The notes under the pieces were generated by a model. It made no database searches. It saw nothing but the letters and a program-made list of their open reading frames with translations, and had not been told where the DNA came from. The position numbers were made by a program, and so were the translations under genes. Shown in pieces: positions 1 to 6,856 of a stretch of 10,000 bases of DNA. Numbering within the stretch: position 1 is the stretch's first letter; each line of letters starts with the position of its first letter. Origin of the DNA: Flavobacterium sp. (GTDB lineage Bacteria; Bacteroidota; Bacteroidia; Flavobacteriales; Flavobacteriaceae); NCBI RefSeq assembly GCF_020217025.1, contig NZ_JAIWOF010000152.1, positions 1-10,000 of the forward strand, read 5' to 3'.

Positions 1-2
1 AC

Positions 3-37
3 AAAATGACCATGATTATCATAATCATAGTCATTTT
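3..37 (-). terminator. Long A/T-rich hairpin downstream of the ABC-F gene, possible terminator
   Basis: AAAATGACCATGATTAT (3-19) pairs with 21-37, with a single C/A mismatch (bases 11 and 29) across 17 positions. The hairpin lies about 40 bases past the ABC-F stop codon. The trailing T run on the minus strand is only four bases, so termination is plausible but not assured. The structure is nearly symmetric and could serve a convergent gene off the left edge. Confidence 0.45.
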
Positions 38-48
38 ATTCTTGTTGC

Positions 49-80
49 TTAATTGCTATAATATTTTGTATTGCAATTAA
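49..80. repeat. Inverted repeat overlapping the ABC-F stop codon
   Basis: TTAATTGC (49-56) is exactly complementary to GCAATTAA (73-80), with a 16-base A/T-rich spacer. The right arm contains the stop codon of the ABC-F gene (TTA at 77-79 on the plus strand). It may form a second hairpin with the 3-37 structure in the 3' untranslated region. At this base composition it could also be chance. Confidence 0.3.
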
Positions 81-1999
81 CTATTTAATTCTTCAATTTC
101 TAATTGAACGTTTTCCCAATCTTCTAATAATTGCTCTAATTCTTTTTTCTTCTTTTCATAAGCTGCAAAAAAAGTAGCGTCTTCAATATGTTTGTCATAA
201 TTAGACGCTAAGGCTTTATCATCAGCTTGAATGCCTTTTTCTAATTGTTGAATTTGACTTTCAATTTTACTTAATTTATTTTGAAGCGCTTTCGCTTTCT
301 TTTGATCTTCGTATGAGATGCTTTTTACAGCTTTCGCATTTTGAGATTGTGCATTCACTACGACATCTTTCTTTTCAATTTCACGCATATTCATAGCGTT
401 TTTCTGTTCTAAGAAGAAATTGATATCACCTAAATATTCTCTAATTTTTTGATCTTTGAATTCGTATACAATATTTGACATTCCTTGCAAGAAATCACGG
501 TCGTGAGATACTAACAACAATGTTCCTTCAAATTGCTGTAAAGCGGCTTTTAAAACGTTTTTAGACTTAATATCCAAGTGATTTGTTGGCTCGTCCATTA
601 CTAAAACATTAATCGGCTGTAAAAGCAATTTACAAAGCGCCAAACGATTTCGCTCGCCTCCCGAAAGTACTTTTACTTTTTTCTCTACTTCATCACCACG
701 GAATAAAAATGCACCCAACATATCACGTACTTTTGAACGATTGGTATCAGTTGCGGCTTCTAACATTGTATCTAACAATGTTTTTTCTCCATCTAAATAT
801 TCTGCTTGATTTTGAGCAAAATATCCTAATTGCACATTATGTCCGAGTTTGATGGTTCCTTCATATTCAAATTCGTTCACAATCGCCTTCATGAAAGTCG
901 ATTTTCCTTGACCATTTTGCCCAACAAATGCTACTTTACTTCCACGTTCTACTAAAAGCGAAATATCTTTTAAGATTACTTTATCGCCATACGCTTTGGT
1001 AACGTGTTCCGCTTCTACCACAACTCTCCCTGGCGTTTGTGAAACTGGAAACGAAATATTCATTACCGAATTATCGTCTTCATCGACTTCAATTCGTTCT
1101 ACTTTATCTAATTTTTTAATCAACGATTGTGCCATTGAAGCTTTAGAAGCTTTGGCACGGAATTTCTCGATTAACTTTTCAGTTTCTTCGATTTTTTTGG
1201 CTTGATTTTTTTGGGTTGCCAATTGCTTTTCGCGAATTTCCTGACGCAACACTAAATATTCCGAATATGGTTTACTAAAATCGTAAGCTTTTCCTAATGA
1301 AATTTCGATGGTTCGATTCGTTACATTGTCCAAAAACATTTTATCGTGCGAAACGATTACCACAACTCCAGGGAAATTTCGTAAAAATCCTTCTAACCAA
1401 ATGATACTTTCAATATCCAAATGATTCGTTGGCTCATCTAAAAGTAAAATATCGTTAGATTGTAATAACAGTTTTGCCAATTCAATACGCATTCTCCATC
1501 CACCTGAAAAAGTATCGGTTTGGTTATCGAAATCCTCTCTTTTGAATCCTAAACCTAACAGAATTTTTTCGGTATCACCTACATAATTGTAACCTCCAAG
1601 AACTTCATAATGGTGCGTAACATCACTTAATTCTTCAATCAAATCAGAATATTCCTGACTTTCATAATCGGTACGAGTAACTAATTGGTGATTGATTTCA
1701 TCAATTCGGAATTCGGCACGTTTAATTTCTTCGAAAGCCATATACGCTTCCTCTAAAACCGTTCTTCCTTTTACGAAATCAATATCCTGACGAAGAAATC
1801 CGATTTTCACTTCTTTTTCTGTTGCAATAGTTCCACTGTCAGGTTTAAAATCACCCGCAAGCATTTTCAACATGGTTGATTTTCCTGCACCATTTTTCCC
1901 AACAAGACCTACTCTGTCACCAGAACCTAATCTAAAAGTTACTTCTTCAAAAAGATAGGTTCCACCAAATGAAACCGATAAATTATGTATATTTAGCAT
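77..1999 (-). CDS. ABC-F family ATPase, probable ribosome-associated translation factor
   Basis: This 640-residue protein has two ABC ATPase domains and no membrane segment, the layout of ABC-F proteins. These act in the cytoplasm on the ribosomal E site rather than in transport. Domain 1 has Walker A GKNGAGKST (34-42), signature FSGGW (164-168), Walker B LLLDEP (185-190) and a switch histidine in SHD (217-219). Domain 2 has GQNGQGKST (360-368), SGGER (446-450), VLVMDEP (465-471) and SHD (498-500). Between them lies a charged helical linker (about 245-305) containing FRAKASKASMAQ, which resembles the P-site-tRNA-interaction linker of YheS/YdiF-type members. Residues 565-638 look like a C-terminal coiled coil. 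Both ATPase sites appear intact. The ATG at 1997-1999 precedes MLNIHNLSVSFGG, the usual start of an ABC domain, and no clear Shine-Dalgarno is seen. It is divergent from the DUF983 gene. The ABC-F assignment is secure; the subfamily, and whether it is housekeeping or resistance-related, is inferred (housekeeping more likely). Confidence 0.93.
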   Translation of the reverse strand: MLNIHNLSVSFGGTYLFEEVTFRLGSGDRVGLVGKNGAGKSTMLKMLAGDFKPDSGTIATEKEVKIGFLRQDIDFVKGRTVLEEAYMAFEEIKRAEFRIDEINHQLVTRTDYESQEYSDLIEELSDVTHHYEVLGGYNYVGDTEKILLGLGFKREDFDNQTDTFSGGWRMRIELAKLLLQSNDILLLDEPTNHLDIESIIWLEGFLRNFPGVVVIVSHDKMFLDNVTNRTIEISLGKAYDFSKPYSEYLVLRQEIREKQLATQKNQAKKIEETEKLIEKFRAKASKASMAQSLIKKLDKVERIEVDEDDNSVMNISFPVSQTPGRVVVEAEHVTKAYGDKVILKDISLLVERGSKVAFVGQNGQGKSTFMKAIVNEFEYEGTIKLGHNVQLGYFAQNQAEYLDGEKTLLDTMLEAATDTNRSKVRDMLGAFLFRGDEVEKKVKVLSGGERNRLALCKLLLQPINVLVMDEPTNHLDIKSKNVLKAALQQFEGTLLLVSHDRDFLQGMSNIVYEFKDQKIREYLGDINFFLEQKNAMNMREIEKKDVVVNAQSQNAKAVKSISYEDQKKAKALQNKLSKIESQIQQLEKGIQADDKALASNYDKHIEDATFFAAYEKKKKELEQLLEDWENVQLEIEELNS

Positions 2000-2003
2000 A
2001 TTG

Positions 2004-2035
2004 ATTGTTACAATTGTTACACATAGAATTGTTAG
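2004..2035. repeat. ATTGTTAC direct repeats in the divergent intergenic region
   Basis: ATTGTTAC occurs at 2004-2011 and again at 2013-2020, a 9-base period. A third near copy, ATTGTTAG, lies at 2028-2035. They sit between the divergent ABC-F and DUF983 genes, next to the DUF983 promoter motif and within the ABC-F leader. A regulator site is possible; this is inference from spacing only. Confidence 0.35.
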
Positions 2036-2041
2036 TTATTG

Positions 2042-2049
2042 TACCTTTG
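2042..2049 (+). promoter_or_regulatory. Bacteroidota-type -7 promoter element for the DUF983 gene
   Basis: TACCTTTG matches the Bacteroidota sigma-A -7 consensus TAnnTTTG exactly and lies 17 bases before the ATG at 2067. The -33 TTG is less clear: a TTG at 2014-2016 is 25 bases upstream, longer than the usual spacing of about 19-20. The implied leader is very short, which fits the downstream ATG as the start. Confidence 0.55.
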
Positions 2050-2066
2050 TGTAAAATATTTTGCAA

Positions 2067-2480
2067 ATGTTAAAAAAAGGATCCAAATTAAATAGTATTT
2101 TAACAGGAAGTTGTCCAACTTGCCATGAAGAAAGCATGTATTTAGACAAAAATCCGTATAATGTTCTAAATGTGTACAAAATGCACGAAAATTGTAGTCA
2201 TTGTGGAACCAAATATAAAATAGAACCGTCGTTTTTTTATGGTGCCATGTATGTAAGTTATGGCCTAGGAATTGCTTTTGGAGTAGCTGCATTTATTATC
2301 ACCTATTTCTTTGTTGGAGAAAAAGATTTAGTAAACAATTTTATCGCAATAATCATTACTTTAATAGTATTTATGCCCGTAATTATGAGATTATCTAGAA
2401 ATATATGGATAAATCTGTTCATGAGTTACGACAAAGATTGGAAACAACACAAGGGCGAAAAGAAAGCCACACTTAGATAA
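2067..2480 (+). CDS. DUF983 family small membrane protein with zinc-ribbon motif
   Basis: This protein of 137 residues (from the ATG at 2067) is the only plus-strand gene in the window. Near the N-terminus are two cysteine pairs, CPTC (16-19) and CSHC (43-46), spaced as in a zinc ribbon. Two hydrophobic segments follow, at about 57-83 and 91-107, and then a basic, hydrophilic C-terminus (KQHKGEKKATLR). This is the pattern of DUF983 proteins, which have no established function. An upstream in-frame TTG at 2061 would add two residues. The ATG is preferred because the short leader from the promoter element and the sequence MLKKGSKLNSILTGSCP fit the family. A strong terminator follows the stop within three bases. 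It is divergent from the ABC-F gene and convergent with the oxidoreductase, so it is probably monocistronic. Cysteine ligands for zinc are seen; metal binding itself is inferred. Confidence 0.85.
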   Translation: MLKKGSKLNSILTGSCPTCHEESMYLDKNPYNVLNVYKMHENCSHCGTKYKIEPSFFYGAMYVSYGLGIAFGVAAFIITYFFVGEKDLVNNFIAIIITLIVFMPVIMRLSRNIWINLFMSYDKDWKQHKGEKKATLR

Positions 2481-2482
2481 AT

Positions 2483-2516
2483 AAAAAACCGAAACAAATT
2501 AGTTTCGGTTTTTTTT
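2483..2516. terminator. Bidirectional intrinsic terminator shared by DUF983 and the FAD oxidoreductase
   Basis: AAAAAACCGAAAC (2483-2495) pairs perfectly with GTTTCGGTTTTTT (2502-2514) around a six-base loop. On the plus strand it is followed by an eight-T run (2509-2516), just after the DUF983 stop. On the minus strand the mirror-image T run terminates the oxidoreductase transcript. The oxidoreductase stop codon lies in the loop (2499-2501), and the upstream arm encodes its last residues. Confidence 0.9.
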
Positions 2517-3551
2517 ATAGCATCGTATTATATCAATTTCCTTTTCTAACGGAATATCATTTTCAATATGCTGAAATAATTGATTGGCTAAATAAGGACC
2601 AAGCATTACACCGCGAGTTCCTAAACCATTTAAAACATGTAATTGAGAATGTGTGGGATGTGTTCCAACTAAAGGCCTCCTATCTTTAACTGTAGGTCGA
2701 ACACCTGCAAAATGTTTCACAATTTCAAAATCGCATGAAATTAATTCGGATAATTTTTCGATTAATTCTTGTTTTCCTTCTTCGGTTGGAGTGTTAGTTT
2801 TATCTTTCCAATCATAAGTAGCCCCGACTTTATACAAATCATTTCCAATTGGAAGTATAAATACACTTGATTTTATCACCACGTCTAAATCTAAATTGGG
2901 TGCTTTGATGATCAGTAATTCACCTTTGGTTCCATCCAAAGGCAAATCATTAAAATAAGGATTGGCATGTAATCCAAAACCTTCAGCAAAAATGATGTGT
3001 TTGGCTTTTATATTTTTATATTGAATTCCGTCTTCTAAAAATTCGATTTCATCATAGTTAAAACCTTCATTAGAAAAACAATTTAAGCCTTGCAAATATT
3101 TAGTATAGGCTTCAATCAAAGTTGAGATTTCTAAATAGCCCGTATGATTAACCTTTCCGTAGTGAAATGGAGAAGCAATATTATTATAAGAACTTGTAAT
3201 TAGTTTAGCGTCTAAAAATGGAGCTAAATTTGGTTTATCTGCTGCTTGAAACCAATTATTTTGTTCTTCAGCAGAATATAATTTACGAAGTATTGGCAAT
3301 TCAAAATCAAAAACTACATTCAACTTGGATTGCATATCATGGTACAAAGGAAAAGCAAAATCAATTTGCTCCTTAGCTTTCCAAACTTCACTGAAACGTT
3401 TTAAAACTACAGGATTGTACAAACCTCCAGCTACACGAGATGAAGGTTGCGAATTGTTATCAAAAACAAAAACTGCCTTATTGTTTTGTAAAGCAATTTC
3501 CGCAAATGAAATTCCAGCTAAACCATTTCCAACTATTATAAAATCTATCAT
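2499..3551 (-). CDS. FAD-dependent oxidoreductase, DAO fold, MnmC/ThiO-like
   Basis: This 350-residue flavoprotein has an N-terminal Rossmann FAD/NAD-binding motif GNGLAG (8-13) after a hydrophobic beta strand, with an acidic residue ending the second strand (FVFDN, 28-32). Next comes RVAGGLYNPVVLKRF (39-53), typical of the glycine/D-amino-acid oxidase (DAO) family. The C-terminal half carries AGVRPTVKDRRPLVG (282-296) and NGLGTRG (308-314), matching the flavin-contacting C-terminal block of DAO enzymes. That block resembles the oxidase half of MnmC, which removes the carboxymethyl group from cmnm5U34 in tRNA. No MnmD-like methyltransferase domain is present, so it would correspond to the oxidase half alone. 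The substrate is not determined by the sequence; a glycine/amine oxidase is an equal possibility. Its ATG (3549-3551) is 11 bases after the gldN terminator, and its 3' end is inside the shared terminator with DUF983. The family is confident, the specific reaction is not. Confidence 0.85.
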   Translation of the reverse strand: MIDFIIVGNGLAGISFAEIALQNNKAVFVFDNNSQPSSRVAGGLYNPVVLKRFSEVWKAKEQIDFAFPLYHDMQSKLNVVFDFELPILRKLYSAEEQNNWFQAADKPNLAPFLDAKLITSSYNNIASPFHYGKVNHTGYLEISTLIEAYTKYLQGLNCFSNEGFNYDEIEFLEDGIQYKNIKAKHIIFAEGFGLHANPYFNDLPLDGTKGELLIIKAPNLDLDVVIKSSVFILPIGNDLYKVGATYDWKDKTNTPTEEGKQELIEKLSELISCDFEIVKHFAGVRPTVKDRRPLVGTHPTHSQLHVLNGLGTRGVMLGPYLANQLFQHIENDIPLEKEIDIIRCYKKNRN

Positions 3552-3560
3552 GGTGTAAAA

Positions 3561-3596
3561 TTAAAAAACTCTTACCAAATGGTAAGAGTTTTTTAA
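3561..3596 (-). terminator. Strong intrinsic terminator after gldN
   Basis: AAAAAACTCTTACC (3563-3576) pairs perfectly with GGTAAGAGTTTTTT (3581-3594) around an AAAT loop, and two more A/T pairs extend the stem. On the minus strand an eight-pair CTCTTACC/GGTAAGAG core is followed by six Ts, a good intrinsic terminator 20 bases after the gldN stop. It ends the gldKLMN transcript immediately before the oxidoreductase start codon. Confidence 0.88.
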
Positions 3597-3616
3597 ATGA
3601 AATTGGAGAAATACTA

Positions 3617-4546
3617 TTAATAATTCCACATATCTTGTTCAAAGTCACGAATCTTTTCTTTAACACGATCTGATTCTAACAATTGCATTTGAGCGTTTTC
3701 TTTCATGTAATCAGCAATCTTACGATCACCGTAAACATTTTCTTCTAGATAAATCATTCCACTAAAACGACGTGCGTTTAATAAATGGTCGAAAGAAAAT
3801 GGCATTGCAGAGTTTCTATTGTTGAATGCTTTAGCTTCATGCAAAATATCTCTAGTTGATGGGAAATAAACCCAGAACAAATCAATATATTCTAATTCAG
3901 CATCATTATTCTTTTTAGAGAAAACGTCTGGAACAACTGGACAAATACCTAATAATCTGTATTTTAACTCACCTTGTCTTTTATCGAAATACCAATATCC
4001 AACAATACGGTAAGCACTTACATCATAAGCTTCAATCTCAGTTTTTCTGATAAACTCTTCATCAATTTTCTTCGTACCTTTTCTATAAGCTTCCATATCC
4101 TCATTCATTTGTTCACGACCTACGTCAGTAGTATCAACTGTGAATAATGAAGATTCAATATCCTTAAGTGTCTTTTTAGTAGTAAAATAACTTGAGTCAT
4201 AAACTTCCGTAATTTTACCTTCTTTGATTCCACTAATTAGAACATTATAAAGAGGTCTTCTATCTGGTGAAGACATAACATCACCTTCAACTGGGAAATA
4301 AAGAGGAAAGTTTACTCTCTCATCAAGATCAACAAATTCCCAAATACGTTTTCCCATTAAGATATCTCTATCATGAACATATCCATAAGGTAAAGGTTTA
4401 TCGTTATCAGCGCTTAACTCAGCTTCTGTTTTCTTCCCGATTTGATCAGGTGTCTTAGCATTTAATAAGTTTGACTGAGCAAAAGTAGTAGCACTTAAAC
4501 CTAATACTAAAATTGCAATACTATTTCTCCAATTCATTTTATTCAT
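3617..4546 (-). CDS. gldN: GldN, type IX secretion/gliding periplasmic ring component
   Basis: This 309-residue exported protein begins with a Sec signal peptide: a short N-region with K3 and R7, a hydrophobic core INAILVL-type (about 9-19) and a cleavage site after TFA (A23/Q24). The mature part is soluble, without further membrane segments, and rich in aromatic and charged residues. GldN (PorN in Porphyromonas) forms periplasmic rings with the lipoprotein GldK beneath the outer membrane and contacts GldM. The assignment rests on the family-like sequence (for example YGYVHDRDILMGKRIWE and LFWVYFPSTRD) and on its position after gldK-gldL-gldM. The gap from gldM is 40 bases, consistent with one operon. 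The start could be the ATG at 4546 or the one three codons later; both keep the signal peptide. In F. johnsoniae a near-duplicate, gldO, follows gldN. Here a terminator and an oxidoreductase follow, so there is a single copy at this locus. Confidence 0.93.
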   Translation of the reverse strand: MNKMNWRNSIAILVLGLSATTFAQSNLLNAKTPDQIGKKTEAELSADNDKPLPYGYVHDRDILMGKRIWEFVDLDERVNFPLYFPVEGDVMSSPDRRPLYNVLISGIKEGKITEVYDSSYFTTKKTLKDIESSLFTVDTTDVGREQMNEDMEAYRKGTKKIDEEFIRKTEIEAYDVSAYRIVGYWYFDKRQGELKYRLLGICPVVPDVFSKKNNDAELEYIDLFWVYFPSTRDILHEAKAFNNRNSAMPFSFDHLLNARRFSGMIYLEENVYGDRKIADYMKENAQMQLLESDRVKEKIRDFEQDMWNY

Positions 4547-4586
4547 TTTTTATTTGGTTTAAAATATAAACTCAAATTAATTTAAA

Positions 4587-6119
4587 TTATTGTATTTCGT
4601 AAGTACAAATAGATACTTTCTTAGCCATCTGATCAATACCAGTAAAACTAGCTTTGATTTCAGAAATAACTACTACATCACCTTTTTGTGCTTTAGCAAT
4701 TGCAGATTTAGCTCTAGCATCCATTCTATTACCACTTACTACAATTGTAGGTTGACCAGGAACTTTAACGTTAAATTGAGTTACGTTAACTGTAACTGGG
4801 AAATCGAAATCTTCCATAACAGCAGTAACAGAACAAACTTCTAAGTTCGATTTTGGACCTTTATTTTTCTCAGATCCACCAACTTTTCCTGTTGGAGCAG
4901 GTAAACCTTTGATTCTGAAAACTTGTGAACTAGTCATCGCTTTACCATCAGGCATTGTAGCATTAACGTTAATTTTAACTTCGCTACCAGCTTGAGGTTT
5001 TAACATGAATTTACCATCACCAACTTTAGACATTCCAGGAGCACTAGCATTAACTTTGTTAGAAGCAATACCAGGTACAGAAATAGAAATTGGATTAGGA
5101 ACGCCACGATAAACTACATTCATTTTATCAGCAGAAATAATAGCTTGGTTTGGTCTAGGAACAACAACATATTTACCTTCGAATTTTAATGGAATTTCTT
5201 TACCATCTTCCATGAAACCAAATTCACCAGCAATATTTTGCTCTCCAATTCCTCCAGCTGTCATCGAAATAACTGCTTGACCATTTTCAATTTTACCAGG
5301 ACCTTTGAATGATGTTGGTACAGTATTAGCATCATAACGACCCAATACAACTTTACCTGTTACTTGCTCACCAGCGAAATATGCATTTTTATCTAAAACC
5401 ACAATTGCTTGGAAATTTTTCATAGAAGCAGCAGATTTTAACGCATTTCCTAAGAATAAATTATAAGCACCAGCTTCAGTATTTTTAACATCATTTTGCA
5501 TAGCAGTTAAAAATGTAAGAGTAGAAACCGCAGGAAATCCTTTAGTTTTATAATCTAAAAATTTAACTTTAACGTTTTCACGGTTAGTGATATCAGCAGT
5601 AGAAAATTTCTTTTCGATTTCTTTAATAAAAGGAATGTATTTCACATCATTTCCTAATACTTTTTTGATATCAGCAACATATTTATCAATTTTTGAAACG
5701 ATTTCAGTTCCTCTAGGGCTATACCCATCACCTTGAAACCATTTTTCATCGATTGTTGATTTATCCATAGATTCAAAAGGTAATTTACCAGTTTTTTCAT
5801 CTGGAGTAATACCTTCTGTAACTTCGGCTTTAACAGTTTCTAAAAAAGCAACAAAATCCTTAGAAATTTTAGCTACTTCTTTAGCTTGTTTTGCAGGTAC
5901 AGCATATTTTGCTGGCTCATCTGCCGCTTTAGTATCTAAAGCACTTAATAATGTTGCATTAGCTTGCTCAGTTAATACATTTGACTCAGTAAATTTGTCA
6001 TTGAAATTACCAAAAGCAGTCAACACTTCTTTTGACATATTCAATGCCAACATTGCGATGAAAACCAAGTACATCAGGTTAATCATCTTCTGTCTAGGGG
6101 TTAATTTTCCTCCTGCCAT
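4587..6119 (-). CDS. gldM: GldM, inner-membrane motor subunit spanning the periplasm
   Basis: This 510-residue protein has one N-terminal membrane helix (about 12-29, MINLMYLVFIAMLALNMS) preceded by a short cytoplasmic tail with R9, the arginine reported as important in the F. johnsoniae motor. The remainder is a long periplasmic stalk. By analogy with published GldM/PorM structures it divides into a helical D1 (about 36-222) and beta-rich D2 (223-317), D3 (319-403) and D4 (405-510). A GldM dimer threads through a GldL pentamer in the inner membrane; rotation driven by the proton motive force is transmitted to the GldK/GldN ring for secretion and gliding. The only cysteines are C429 and C505, both in D4, so a disulfide is possible (inferred). 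The ATG at 6117-6119 is preceded by AAGGA, the only Shine-Dalgarno-like sequence I noticed in the cluster. gldL ends 51 bases upstream, and an inverted repeat lies between them. Confidence 0.95.
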   Translation of the reverse strand: MAGGKLTPRQKMINLMYLVFIAMLALNMSKEVLTAFGNFNDKFTESNVLTEQANATLLSALDTKAADEPAKYAVPAKQAKEVAKISKDFVAFLETVKAEVTEGITPDEKTGKLPFESMDKSTIDEKWFQGDGYSPRGTEIVSKIDKYVADIKKVLGNDVKYIPFIKEIEKKFSTADITNRENVKVKFLDYKTKGFPAVSTLTFLTAMQNDVKNTEAGAYNLFLGNALKSAASMKNFQAIVVLDKNAYFAGEQVTGKVVLGRYDANTVPTSFKGPGKIENGQAVISMTAGGIGEQNIAGEFGFMEDGKEIPLKFEGKYVVVPRPNQAIISADKMNVVYRGVPNPISISVPGIASNKVNASAPGMSKVGDGKFMLKPQAGSEVKINVNATMPDGKAMTSSQVFRIKGLPAPTGKVGGSEKNKGPKSNLEVCSVTAVMEDFDFPVTVNVTQFNVKVPGQPTIVVSGNRMDARAKSAIAKAQKGDVVVISEIKASFTGIDQMAKKVSICTYEIQ

Positions 6120-6128
6120 TTTTCCTTA

Positions 6129-6172
6129 AATTAGTTTTTTAATTAATAAAATATTTAATGATAAAACTAATT
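6129..6172. repeat. Inverted repeat between gldL and gldM
   Basis: AATTAGTTTT (6129-6138) is exactly complementary to AAAACTAATT (6163-6172), and a nested ATTAA/TTAAT pair (6142-6146 and 6155-6159) could extend the structure. The outer right arm overlaps the gldL stop codon (6171-6173). No T run follows, so it is more likely an mRNA stability or processing structure than a terminator, if it functions at all. Confidence 0.4.
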
Positions 6173-6803
6173 ATCCTCTGTTACTCATAGCAGATAACAT
6201 ACCTCCATAAACTGCATTTAAAGATGCGATATTAGAAGTCATCGATTGCATTTGCTCTTTCAATTTAGCAGCATTTTCTGCAATTTCTTTATTAGCTTGT
6301 GCATTTCTGTCAGCACTTTCTAATTGAATTTTATATAAATTGTTTAAAGCTTCCATTTGAGCTGCAGCTGTAGACATTTCTTCAGCATATTTCTTTTGTC
6401 CTGCCATAGCATCAACTGTTGGAGAAATTGATTTAGCAGCTCCTTCGAAATTTTTGATACTATTTCCTAAGCTTGCCATTAATTCACCATCAATTTTAGC
6501 TTCTTTTAACATATTATCTAATTTTTGAGATAATAAACCTTGAGCTTCAGTTGGGTTTTCTTTTTTATCTCTTGGTTTAGCTTCTCCACCTGCTAATTCA
6601 GGGTAAACTAAAGACCAATCTAATTCGTGTTCTACTGGTTCAAAAGCTGATAATGCGAAAATCGCTGCTTCTGTTAATAAACCGATTACAAGCATTGGTC
6701 CTGCACCTGGCCAGTGCATTAATTTGAATAATGCTCCAACGATTACTACTGCCGCTCCCATTCCGTAAAGGAATCCCATCACTTTTTTGCTTAAAATTGC
6801 CAT
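6171..6803 (-). CDS. gldL: GldL, inner-membrane proton-channel motor subunit
   Basis: This 210-residue protein has two N-terminal membrane helices (about 8-26 and 36-53) and a long cytoplasmic, coiled-coil-like tail (about 85-190). GldL pentamers surround the GldM dimer helices and convert the proton motive force into rotation for type IX secretion and gliding. Residues I can match to the functionally important ones reported in F. johnsoniae are Y13, K27 and H30 (same numbers) and the helix-2 glutamate in GLLTEAAIFA. That glutamate is E45 here and E49 there by memory, so the interhelix loop HWPGAGPM appears about four residues shorter. The start ATG at 6801-6803 gives MAILSKKVMGFLYGMG, the usual GldL N-terminus. 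It is separated from gldK by 53 and from gldM by 51 A/T-rich bases, with no terminator-like T-run hairpin in either gap. Identification is strong from sequence and gene order. Confidence 0.95.
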   Translation of the reverse strand: MAILSKKVMGFLYGMGAAVVIVGALFKLMHWPGAGPMLVIGLLTEAAIFALSAFEPVEHELDWSLVYPELAGGEAKPRDKKENPTEAQGLLSQKLDNMLKEAKIDGELMASLGNSIKNFEGAAKSISPTVDAMAGQKKYAEEMSTAAAQMEALNNLYKIQLESADRNAQANKEIAENAAKLKEQMQSMTSNIASLNAVYGGMLSAMSNRG

Positions 6804-6856
6804 AATAAATAAAATTTAGTTAGTTAAGTTAATTATATAATAAAATTGGTTAAATA

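Noticed and set aside
996..1205. Plus-strand open frame of 69 codons opposite the ABC-F gene
   Set aside because: It is a serine/threonine-rich antisense shadow of the charged ABC-F linker, with no supporting signals.
2061..2066. TTG at 2061 as the DUF983 start, adding two residues
   Set aside because: The ATG at 2067 fits the promoter spacing and the family N-terminus better, and TTG starts are rare.
2032..2292. Minus-strand open frame of 86 codons opposite DUF983
   Set aside because: It is antisense to a recognisable gene, with no family-like features, no plausible signal and a composition typical of a shadow frame.
4590..4844. Plus-strand open frame of 84 codons opposite the gldM 3' end
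   Set aside because: It lies wholly within gldM on the other strand and has low-complexity S/N/Y/F composition from antisense reading.
6832..6841. ATTATATAAT palindrome in the gldK-gldL gap as a regulatory site
   Set aside because: It is a pure A/T palindrome in A/T-rich DNA and is expected by chance.
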